From Massariosphaeria phaeospora (taxonomy: Eukaryota > Ascomycota > Dothideomycetes > Pleosporales), in the NCBI GenBank assembly GCA_011032825.1, contig JAADJZ010000011.1, positions 248,001 through 312,000 on the forward strand: a stretch of 64,000 nucleotides of DNA, given 5' to 3'. The notes under the pieces are model-generated. The model was given only the letters and a program-made list of their open reading frames with translations. It did no database searches and had not been told where the DNA came from. A program made the position numbers and the translations under genes. Shown here piece after piece: positions 23,393-33,408 of this stretch (the stretch's first letter is position 1; every line of letters starts with the position of its first letter).

Positions 23393-24101
23393 TTAAGTAC
23401 ATTTCTAGTACTATTTTTATAATATATATTATTTGTACCTAGTATAGTTAAAACTCTATGTAGTTGTAGGTTATATAAGCTTATTTTACGTAATACCTAT
23501 ACGCAGCTACAAAGTCTTCTATTCTATTTATATATAAATAAAAAGTATATAATACTAAAAAATACTTATTTTATTAACTTTTTTTTATACTGTATAAACC
23601 TCTACTTCTTGCCTTTAATAAATTTATTATATTATTAGCTAGCTATAGAGCTTCTTTAATACTAATTAGTAGTTATTTTATTAACTATAAATTAGTAAAA
23701 GTAATAACAAAACTTATACGTACTGTAGCTTACTTTGTTTTATTACCTATTTTTAGAAATAGTAGGCTAATACTTTACTTTATTAGTAAGCTTAGGCTAC
23801 TATATAGAAAGAAAAAGAAGTAGTACTTGTAGTATACTAACTTATAGCTCTTAGCTAAACTACTTAATTACGCAACCTACTACTACGCGCAATTTACAAA
23901 CTAAACTAATAGCTATATATATAATAGCTAGCTTTAGTTTAGATAATAAAAAGCTTATACTTATAGATATAACTATAGTATAACCTATATTTATAACTAT
24001 AACTATAGAAGAAGAATAAAATAAAAGCTCTAAAAAAAAGAAAAAAGTAATAAATAAAAAGGAAATATATATAGTTAACGTAGTTTACTATCAAGCGCTT
24101 C
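23393..24101. other. Unassigned A+T-rich spacer
   Basis: Very A+T-rich. It contains short TATA-type runs (TATATATATAATAGC near 23920) and no recognisable frame. It ends at the copy F LTR. Confidence 0.5.
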
Positions 24102-24499
24102 TGTTACGATCTAGCATTACGATTAGACGTAGCGCAAAGCGCTTAGGTTATAAACTACTAATAGAGTTACACAGCGAACTAACTAAGCTTTAGTTACGTA
24201 ACCGCTTATTAGTAAGCGCTTAGTAATAAGCGCGCTTAGTAACGAGCGCTTAAAAATAAGCAAGAACACTTTCTAGTATATAGACTAAAGAAAACAACGC
24301 ACTTTTACAGTCGTTGTTTTTAATTTTACAATCTACAAGTTAACTTTTACTTTAACTTTAATACTTTTTGTAGAACGAAGCTTGCTACTGCCTTAGTATT
24401 AAACGCTATACAAACTCTTTAGTCTATTGAACTTACTTATTTCTCAAGAACTAACCTAAGCTTAATAAACAACTTTTCTAAGTCCGCTTAACTTTTACA
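24102..24499 (+). repeat. 5' LTR of Chr2 copy F
   Basis: 398 bp, TGTTACGATCTAG...TTTTACA. It matches 32860-33258. The first 13 bp and the last about 155 bp resemble the copy E LTR. The part between does not. Confidence 0.9.
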
Positions 24500-24619
24500 T
24501 ATTAAAAACTTTTAAGATAAATAATACTTTGATAACTACTTTTTTTTATACTCGCACTAGTAGTACGAAAGTAGCGAAGCTTAATTTTTATTATAGAAAT
24601 CAATTAAAGCTAGAAAACT

Positions 24620-26026
24620 AAATACTCTAGTTTAACCTTTTCTTTAAATTCGAAAATAACTAAGTTAACGATATTAACAAGGCATTCTTAATAGCTTTTT
24701 ACATAAAAAAGCTAGCTTTTAAGTAAGTTTAACTTTACTTAAAAAAGTACATAAATAGCGACAACGATAAAAACATAATTACACGCATGTTCAAAAATTA
24801 CGCCGTGTTTAAAAACAAGCTGCAACAATTTCACGCAATCGCTAACAAATCTACTATCGCAGAAAAAACTATTTAACAAATGCGCTAGACTAAGTTAGCT
24901 AGAAATTATGCTAACTTGTTTTAATAGTACTCTATTTAGACTAACTAGAACGACAAAGCACTTATGCGCATGTACAAGCAAAGGCTAAAAAATAACGTTA
25001 AAGCAGAACTAATGCGCTCTAAAGCAGCTACAGACACTTTAAGCAATTTAATTAAAAAATTAATTTGCAATTTAATTAAAAAATTAATTTGCTTTAACAA
25101 TAAGTTGTACGAACTTGCAATTAAAATGTAAGCTAAAGCAAAGTTCTACGTACTAAAGAGAAACAAAAGTTATACACTTAATACAAGCTAGCGCTAAGTA
25201 CAAACGCAACACCTACGCTTAACAAGCATATACAATTTAACCTAAAAGTACAAACTTATGCACTTTAACAACTTTAACAAAAGCAAGCTAATTAAAGAAC
25301 AATTAAAGTATAGCAAGAAAACAAGAACTTACTATAATTGTAGCAAGCTAGGCTACATATCTAGCAACTGTTATTAAAAGAACAAAGTTGTTCGATAGTT
25401 AAACGTACTGTCTAATACTATAAGTAGTATTAATAAAAAATAAAAAGTAATTACTTTTATAAATGTTAAGAGTTAGAGAGAATAGTTACTTAAAAGAATA
25501 AGTTTAGCTAAAAGAAAGTTAATGTGTAACGACTTTAAATTAACAAACGAAATATACAAGTTACTTAACGAACAGCTACAAATCTCGATTTACGAGAATT
25601 TAATATAGCATTATTTTAACGAGCCAAAACAAAAGCTTACAAAGAAAAACAAACGAAGAATCTATTAAAAGCTAAAAAAGACAAAACGCTTTAAAGAAAA
25701 CATTTTACTTTTAGATCTAAACGAATTAGCTACTAAAGAACACTAGCACAATAAAGTTGCAAAAGAATTTTAACAAAGCTTTAAAAGCAATTGCAAAAAC
25801 GCAAACTTCTACAAACTATAGTACTATCTAAACTACTAAAATCTAGAACACGCAAAAATGTTATAAACAGTGTACTTTTACAATTACTACTTTACTTATT
25901 ACTTCAACAAACAAAGCTTAGAATAGTTTTTTTAAAAAAAAAAAGCTAATTTTGCTTCTAGAAGTAGTTCGACTGCAAGAACAACACTTGCAAATACTAC
26001 TTATAAAACAAACGCAACATACTATA
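24620..26026 (+). pseudogene. Gag relic (Chr2 copy F)
   Basis: Frame parallel to copy E. It has an alpha-helical capsid-like part (MRMYKQRLKNNVKAELMR near 24965-25020) and a zinc knuckle near 25330-25375 (YYNCSKLGYISSNC), whose first Cys is Tyr and whose His is Tyr. A 24-bp unit is tandemly repeated at 25045-25092, adding eight codons absent from copy E. Gag coats the RNA genome in the particle. Stops are frequent, and the frame is cut at 26026 by the next element. Confidence 0.82.
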
Positions 26027-26198
26027 CTTAGGCTTAAAGTTTCTTCGAAAAATCTTATGCGAGATTGCTTGCGCGTAGCGCGAGCTTACTTCTCTAACGA
26101 AAAATATCTTTTCAATGCAAAACAAATATTACTATATTAATAAATCTCTACTACAACGCTATACTTTTAATTTCTAAATTAATACTATTGTTTTTAGT

Positions 26199-28969
26199 AT
26201 GCCTCGCAACGCATTCTAGGCGAAAAAATACTAAGCAGAAGTTGCTACGCTAAGGTTCCACGCGTTGCTCTTTTGTAAATACACTAACTTAAATATTTTA
26301 TTATACGCTGTAGCTTACAACTTCTTTTATAGGCGCTTCTACTGTGCCTACCTAAATTACCCAACGCGATTCGATTGTTTGCAACAGAATTAGCGATTAT
26401 TAGAAAAGTAGAACTTTGCGCTTAAGCGCTACTTTAACAGCATCGACGCTATTAGCTATAGCATACATAGAAGCTTAATCGCATAGTAAGCTTACGCACT
26501 TCTAGAAGAAACCTATGCTAGCGTAGATAAAGCGCTTGCGCTGCTAGGTAAAAACTAGGCGCGTTGCTAGCTTAAAAGTGTTACAAACAAAAACGATATT
26601 AGGTATCGTAGACTAAGCAACGACGTAGGAAAGTTGTTAGAGCTTACTAGTGCGCAAAATAGAAGTACAACGACGCGCGAAGCAGAATTAAGTTAGCAAG
26701 AGTTACGTAATGCGCTACGAGTGCTACGAAGCTTTAGCACGTAGTACACCAAGCAGCGGTTGCTACAAGCGCTACGAGCGCTACGACGTAGCAAAACGTA
26801 GCAAGCAAAGCAAAGTGCTTTTGGCAAGAAATTAGCGAACTATATAGATTAGCAAGATTTCTTTAGTAGTTTAGATTCTTTGTAGTTAACTCTTCTAAGT
26901 ACATCTTATACATAGATTGAATCTATAGGCAACAAATTGTTACTTTGTTATTCTATTCGAGATAGAATTGAGATTGTTCTTTTGTTGTTATCTAGCCTTT
27001 CGAACATAGAACAATTCCTTAGGCGGAATCTCCAAGTTCGATAATTAGTACCTTCGGTAAAAGAGCACTTCTAATAACAAAGAAATACTCAAAATACAAG
27101 CGCGTTAAGGCAAAGCTATTAGAAGTGCAGCGAAAGCTTGCGCAAAAGCTAGAAGCACTGCGCAGCTAGTTTATAAAGCTAGAAAGCTTTATTTAGACAC
27201 TTAGCGTTCTCTTAGCGAACATGTACAATATAAACGAAACTAGCTGCTAGATTAGAGTTGCAAGCAGCTAGTACGTTTACAGTAGAAATAAACGCTAGAT
27301 TTTTATTTCCAACGCTAATAATTGCGAGCTTGTTACTTTCGTAGAGTGTATAAGCGCAGACAGCGCAGCGATTACGCTTATAGTTATTATCAAGGCAGCA
27401 ACGCTTATAAAGCACTAGATAGTTAATTTACTTAACAACTACTTTATCTACGTTAGCAATAGCGGCTATAGCAACAACACAATAGCTTTTAACTAGCTAA
27501 AACACTTTAACAAGATAACAGCAAAGTAGCAGCAAAACGTATAGCAGTTACTTCTCGTTAACAGCTATAGCTTTTACAAAACAAAAAAGTTCGCTTAATA
27601 CGCAAAGAATTACAAAATACAGCTGTTTGCGTTGCTGCTTTATACAACTTACATGCTGCAGCTGCTTAACGTTAGTTGCTTTTAGCTGCTTAAATAGTAT
27701 TATAGTTGCTGCTTTAACTAAGCTGCGCGCTTAGAGTTAAAAGATATAAGCAAAGCTAACTTTATAGCAACTTTAAAAGAAATCTAGCGTTTTACGTTTA
27801 CCTAGAGCACTATTCTTAGCAGCTAAAAGCAAGCAAGCTTTGCGCTGCTTAATTCTAACGTCGTACTTGATTATTTAAAGAAACAAGAGAACTGCAACTC
27901 TAGTAACGACAAGCGCTTGCTTACGCTTTTGTATGTGCTAGCTGCGCGCTCTACGACTTTAGTACTTACTTTTTTGCTTTTACAGCTTGCTTCATCGCCA
28001 TTGCGCGCGCTCCTCTAACGCTATTACTATGTTAAAATTAGTTTTAAGCAAGCGCAGCTTGTGCGCTGCATGCTAGAGCTAGACGCAACGCTAAAGCTAT
28101 TGAATTCTACACCTAGCAACGCTGCCTAGCGTACTAGTACGCTTAAAACAGTTTGATAGTTCTACGCGCAAGAGCTTTTTGTTAAAGCAGTGCTACGTAA
28201 GCATCTTCTACGCAAAGTTGCTGCTAGCGTTATTAAACACTAGCGCAGCGTTGCTGCTTTTGCTCGATTAGCAAAGAGCTTTAAGCAAGAACTTCGACAA
28301 ACAGAAGCAGCGATTACTGCTAAAAATAAGCGCTGTCGTTGCAAACAGCGAGCGCTTAACGTTAAAAGCGAACCTATATACGCTTAAAACGCGCGCAGAA
28401 TAGTGCAGCAGCAACAGGTTAACGACGTTGCTCGCTTTAAGAAAAACCTCGCTGCTAAACAACTTTGTAAAGTTACTTAAATTGCTAACAAACATAGGCG
28501 CTTATTGCCTACAATTAGAAACTACGGCAAGAAATACGTTAAGCGTGTAGTAGCTAGCGTTTTCGCCTAGCGCAGCGTTACCTGCTAAGTACACTCTCTT
28601 AACGATACAAACTACGCAAAGAGAAATTTAAAGCTAATACAGTAGCTAAGCAACTTTAGATTTCGCAAGAATAGTACTACAACGAATTTAACGCTTGCCT
28701 GCGAAGTAGCTAGCTAGGCGCAACGCCTAGTTAACTTATACACTAAGCTTACTCTTTCGAAAATCCTACAGCGCGCAACCTAAGACAACAATACAATAGA
28801 CAAAAAAAAAGCGTTACTACCTACTTAGCAATTTGATTCTATAAGCGTTAAAATCAAGTTGCAAACGCTGCTTGCAGCGATAGCAAATAAAGTTTCTAAT
28901 AAAAACTGCAGCGACGACGACAACAGCAACGCTAGCAACACCTAGCTAAATAACCTGCAAAATAACTAA
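26199..28969 (+). pseudogene. pogo-type DDE transposase, split by a solo LTR
   Basis: Begins MPRNAF at 26199, is cut at 26578 and resumes at 27080. N-terminal basic, helical region. DDE core: an Asp-containing strand near 27360 (ADSAAITLIVIIKAA), then IYVSNSGYSNNTIAFN.LKHFNK (about 27455-27520; DNA-binding families have SDNGY.N), LLLVNSYSFY (Asp to Asn) near 27550, and LQLLNVSCFQLLKQYYS near 27655-27700. A long C-terminal basic region rich in Arg, Lys and Gln follows, with a Ser/Asp/Asn-rich end. Total length without the LTR is about 750 codons, longer than the other pogo proteins here. Stops are common. Minus-strand stretches at 27212-27415 and 28268-28495 are shadows. Confidence 0.8.
26579..27079 (+). 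repeat. Solo LTR of family Chr1
   Basis: 501 bp, TGTTAC...AATAACA, like the copy B LTRs, with no internal sequence beside it. The flanks (AAAAG on the left, AAGAA on the right) do not give a clean 5-bp duplication. The centre (about 26700-26830) has many more GCTACGA-type repeats than copy B. Confidence 0.88.
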
Positions 28970-29157
28970 AGCCTTTAACAATACAAATATATTAATACTA
29001 CAATTTTATTTTATAACAAAAAAGCGTATTTAGCTTACAAATTGAAACTGCAAGTAACTTTTTGCATTGGAGAGATATTTTTCGTTAGAGAAGTAAGCTC
29101 GCGCTACGCGCAAGCAATTTCGCATAAGATTTTTCGAAGAAACCTTGAGCCCAAGTA

Positions 29158-32100
29158 CTTCTTTAAAAAAAAACAATCTAGCGAAACTACTTGCAATGCA
29201 AATACTTGTAAACAGCAACTGTACTTAAGCTTAGTAGCAAACCTACTTACACTCTAACTGCGCACAGCATTAGACTTTCAAAAAAGTTAACAAATTTAGT
29301 ACGAAGTTTTTTTTAGGCTAGCAACGCTTAACTTTAAAGTTAAATAGATGAACGTAATTAACTTAGTAGAATAGATTAAGCTTTTAGTAAAGCTTAATAG
29401 TTACTTAATAAAAGCCTTAATTAACATAGAAGCATAGAATAACTTTGTTTCTGCTTAAGCAGTGTTTGTAGCTAGTTTACAGCTATTGAAAAAACAACAA
29501 TTTTATTTACTTGCTAGTGCCAACGGACAGCTTATACAAGCGCAACTAATAGTTACATATAAAATACGTAATGTACTGTTGCACATTAAACAATATCAAG
29601 AAAAATTAGCTTTCAACGTCTTTGAACTAGCTATTTACGACATTATTTTAAAACTTTTTTAGTTAAGAAAGCATAATTCTTAGATTAACTAGAGAAAAAA
29701 CACGCTTTTGCTAGAGTGTTGTAGAAATAGCGCTTTTAACACTATGCCTACGCATCGGCAAAGTTTAATAGCAAATAAAAAAACAATTAACGTAATTGCA
29801 TTAACAAAGGACAGCTTTAAAATACAAAAGTTTAACTTAACAAATACTAACTTAAAGCCTTTAAATTAACAAGTTAAAGTAAAAAAAAAAATTAGCGTAC
29901 TTTTAAGAATACTCTACGAGTATAAAGAGTTTAGACATTTCTTTTAAAAAGTAGTAAATGCAAAAGCATTACTAAAACACAAGTTTTAAAACTACAAAAT
30001 CGTTTTACAAAAAAAAAAGCAACTAACTTTTAGCTTAATCTACGGACTATTAAAAAAAAAGTTAAGCACACTTTGCAATTACATTAGAAATAACTTAAAA
30101 AAAAGTTACATACAACTATTACAGTTACTTGCAGAATACTTAATTACTTTTGTACAAAAAAAACGGTGTATTACAGCTATGCGTTGATTATTGCAAACTC
30201 AACAACATTACAGTTAAAAATTAATACTTTCTACTAAATATTATAGAATTACGAAATTAATTATTTTACGCAAAAGTCTTTACAGCGCTTAACCTACAAA
30301 ATAGTTACTACTTTATTAAAATTAAAAAAAGTAAAGAATAGAAAACAGCGTTTTAAACGAGATACAAATACTACGAATACACTATTATGCTATTTAAGCT
30401 TACAAATGCTTTAGCAACTTTTTAAAAGCTTATTAACAACATGTTAAAAATGCACTTAGATATCTTTGTTGTTGCCTATTTAAACAACATTTTGATTTAT
30501 TTTAAAATCTAAAAAACTATGTTAAACATGTTAAAACAGTACTAAAGTGCTTTAACTAGTTTAACTTTTAACTTAAACTAAAAAAGTGCGAATTCTACAA
30601 GCACGAAGTTACATTTTTTGAATACGTAGTAAAAGCAAACAGAGTACGCATAAGCGAAGAAAAAATTAAAGTAGTTAAAAAATAGCTACAACTTAAGAAC
30701 GTTAAAGAAACTCAATTTTTTTTAAAGTTTTTAAACTTCAATTGCTAGTTTATTAAAGATTACTTGAAAATTGCTACACTTTTGACATTAGTTAATTTTA
30801 CAACTACCAAAGTACTTAATCGAAAGTAGGTTAGATAGTTAAAAATGCTAGGCTAGTACAAGTTCAAGACTATGTATACACTAAAAAAAAAAACTGCAAA
30901 GCTAACGCTCTTAGCTAACAACATAATATTGCTAAAACAAAAAAAATCATCAACAGCGCGATACTTAAAGTTAACTAATACAAATTACTAGAACTAGCTA
31001 AAACACTAGATGCGCTTTTAAAAATCGCAATTACAGTTTTAAAAGAATTGTAAGAAGCAATTATACAACAACATTACAATAACTTAGTTTACAGTTACTT
31101 TAAAATAACACGAACAATAAAATTTATTAAACAAAACTACAAGTTTAGCAGAATAAAAAACAAAATTACTGCAATTGTTAAAAAATGTGCAAACTACTAA
31201 AAAAACAAACATAGCACTTACGTACAATACGAAGAAATGCACGCTCTAAAGCTACTAGATAAGCTTTAAACTAATATTTCTATAGATTTTGTAACAGAAT
31301 TGCTTTTGTTAAAGAACTTTGCTATAGAAATAGCTTACAACGCTATTATAGTTATAGTCAACTAATTTACTAAATACGCAAAAATAGTACTCTTTAAAAA
31401 CACGTATACTACGCAACAACTAAGATTTATTCTTTTAGATCAACTTATTAGATACTATAAAATACTTAAATTGATTATTAGTAACAAAAACAAGCTCGTT
31501 ACATTAAACTATTAGACAACTTTGTTAGCTGCAATTAAAACAAAACGCAAGCTATTAACAGCGTATTATCTACAAACAGATAGGCAAACAAAAAGAACAA
31601 ATTAAACTATAAAAACATATCTAAGGATATACAGCAATAAACGACAAACTAATTAAATAAAGCTTTTACTAATAGCATAATTAGCGTATAACAACATGTT
31701 GTCTAAATCTACAAAACAAACACTTTACTACGCGAATTACAAAAAACACTTACATTTCTTTAAAAAAACGTTTTTAAGCGCAAAAGCTAAAACTGCTACA
31801 AGAATAGTAGAAGAACTCAAAAAAACACATAAGTTACTACAAAGTAAACTTAAAACAGCGCAACGCTAAAGCATTTTATATGTTAACTAAAAACAAAAAA
31901 TAGCACTTTAGCTAAAGAGAGAGAATAGAGTTTATTTCTTTACAAAGAATTTGCGCACTAAACGACTAAGCAAAAGTCTAGACAACGTTAAAGTCAAACT
32001 ATTTTTAATATTAAAGCAACAAAGCTTAGTTAATTATAAGTTAAACCTGCTTAAAGATGCAAAAATCTATCTAGTATTCTACATAGCCTTGTTAGAACTA

Positions 32101-32320
32101 GCTAATCTACAAACGCTACTCTAGCGAACCTTTCGCTATAAAACCGAAAAAGAAAACAAATTTAAAATTAAAAAGATTATTACACATCGAGTTGTAAACA
32201 ATTAGAAAAAGTACCTAGTTAACTATTTAGACAGCGAGAACACATAAGAACTAGGCACGAACTTTACGAACTACTGCTTACTTCTAGCCTAGTACTATAA
32301 CTAGCAATAGAAAAATTGAT
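29158..32320 (+). pseudogene. Protease to chromodomain relic (Chr2 copy F)
   Basis: Resumes gag-pol after the DNA transposon. Protease: ALINIEA.NNF then VASLQLL and YDIILKLF (29462-29662 open for 66 codons). Reverse transcriptase around 30120-30600, with YLNN in place of YLDD near 30480. RNase H is missing: a deletion at about 30783 removes about 355 bp present in copy E at 61505-61860. Integrase from about 31050: zinc-finger end KKCANYQKNK, core with NISIDFVTELLLLKNFA. Chromodomain 32155-32275 (KIKKIITHRVV, KKYLVNYLDSENT). Broken by stops and small indels. Confidence 0.88.
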
Positions 32321-32335
32321 TAAATCTATTGTAGC

Positions 32336-32647
32336 TTACATCGTAGGCAAAAACTCTATTCTAATCGACGCTGCAGAACAATTAATCTCTTTTGCTAGCT
32401 TAGTTTCGCCAAACGCTTTTATTTCTAACGCAAGACAAAGAGTTTTCTTGCGCGCCCGTTTTTTTGCTTGCTTTAGAATCTTCTTATTTTGCAGCAAACA
32501 ATTTATTACCTTTGCTAACAACTTTTTATTTTTATCTACTTTATTTTTATACTCTTTACGAGTACAATCTAGTAACTTTTACAGCATGTTAACATACGCT
32601 CAACTTAAACGCGTGCACTTAGCGCACTTTAAACGAAAATCTAGCAT
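32336..32647 (-). pseudogene. Antisense CxxC ORF of Chr2 copy F
   Basis: Opposite strand to pol between chromodomain and 3' LTR: 104 codons from the ATG at 32647 to the stop at 32336-32338, with open reading from 32521 to 32336. The N-terminal CAKCTRL motif gives one CxxC, followed by a Lys-rich helical stretch (KEYKNKVDKNKKLLAKV, then CLLQNKKILKQAKKRARKK) and a short end, CSAASIRIEFLPTM. Only two in-frame stops are seen in the N-terminal part. It is unrelated by eye to the antisense ORFs of copies A/B and E, though in the same place. Function unknown. Confidence 0.65.
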
Positions 32648-32859
32648 AACGAAACAATCTAGACTTTGTAAAAAGTAGTAATTGCAAGCAATTTTAGCAA
32701 GCGTATTAGCTTAACGAATTTTAGAGCTAAAACAAAAGCAACGATAAGTTAACAAAAACATTGCAAGTTATTACTAGCTAGATGCGAGGTAACTCTAGCT
32801 ACTTGTACAAAATAAGCAGCTTCTACAATTCAAACCTAAATTATTAAAAAAAAAAATAA

Positions 32860-33258
32860 TGTTACGATCTAGCATTACGATTAGACCTAGCGCAAAGCGC
32901 TTAGATTATAAACTACTAATAGAGTTACATAGTAGACTAACTAAGCTTTAGTTACGTAACCGCTTAATAGTAAGCGCTTAACAACGATTACCGCTTGGTA
33001 ACGAGCGCTTAAAAATAAGCAAAGACACTCTCTAGTATATAAACTAAAAACAACAACGCACTTTTATAGTTGTTGTCTTTAATTTTACAATCTACAAGTT
33101 AACTTTTACTTTAACTTTAATACTCTTTGCAAAACGAAGCTTGCTACTGCCTTAGTATTAAACGCTATACAAACTCTTTAGTCTATCGAACTTACTTATT
33201 CCCCAAGAACCAACCTAAGCCTAATAAACGACTTTTTTAAGTTCGCTTAGCCTTTACA
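32860..33258 (+). repeat. 3' LTR of Chr2 copy F
   Basis: 399 bp, TGTTACGATCTAG...CCTTTACA, preceded by an A-rich tract in the polypurine-tract position. It contains GCGCTTA repeats near 32890-33010. Confidence 0.9.
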
Positions 33259-33406
33259 TGCAGCTTGTGCGGCGTTTTTAGAAGCTGCACTAGCTGCTTC
33301 GCCTATAATTAGTTGTTGCAGCTGCACAATCAACTTTTCGCACAAATATAAATAGTACAATTTTATCGCAAGTATAACTTTACTACTTTTCTACAAAATC
33401 TCGTAA
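33259..33406. other. Short unassigned spacer
   Basis: Between the copy F LTR and the next TA-flanked element. It is richer in GCTGCA-type words than its surroundings and may belong with 35680-35786 as one older sequence split by the insertion. Confidence 0.4.
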
Positions 33407-33408
33407 TA

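Larger units (their letters stand above)
26027..29155 (+). mobile_element. DNA transposon with ~95-bp inverted repeats (3129 bp)
   Basis: Inverted repeats of about 95 bp run inward from CTT(G/A)GGCT(C/T)AA(G/A)GTTTC at both ends. They are flanked by TA (26025-26026 and 29156-29157), and copy E at about 59880 is the empty site. It is longer than the ACGT-type pogo elements and lacks their two-box terminus. A 501-bp Chr1 solo LTR sits inside it (26579-27079), so the element itself is about 2.6 kb. Open stretches at 26040-26110 and on the minus strand at 29030-29218 are the same TIR read through, not genes. Confidence 0.92.
24102..33258 (+). mobile_element. Ty3/gypsy chromovirus Chr2 copy F, split by a DNA transposon
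   Basis: LTRs at 24102-24499 and 32860-33258. The interior matches copy E (57951-64000) from gag to chromodomain, except that 26027-29155 is an inserted DNA transposon and the RNase H region is deleted at about 30783. Beyond the chromodomain (from about 32310) and in U3 it no longer matches E. The 5-bp flanks differ (GCTTC on the left, TGCAG on the right), so no target duplication is seen. The ends may have come together by recombination. Confidence 0.9.

Noticed and set aside
29030..29218. Minus-strand open frame also found at 25952-26140 on the plus strand
   Set aside because: Both are the same 95-bp terminal inverted repeat read inward. The resemblance is due to the repeat, not to a gene pair.
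32316..32678. 120-codon plus-strand open frame
   Set aside because: It lies after the chromodomain stop on the sense strand and has no recognisable domain. The minus-strand frame with CxxC and matching position in other copies is the better candidate.
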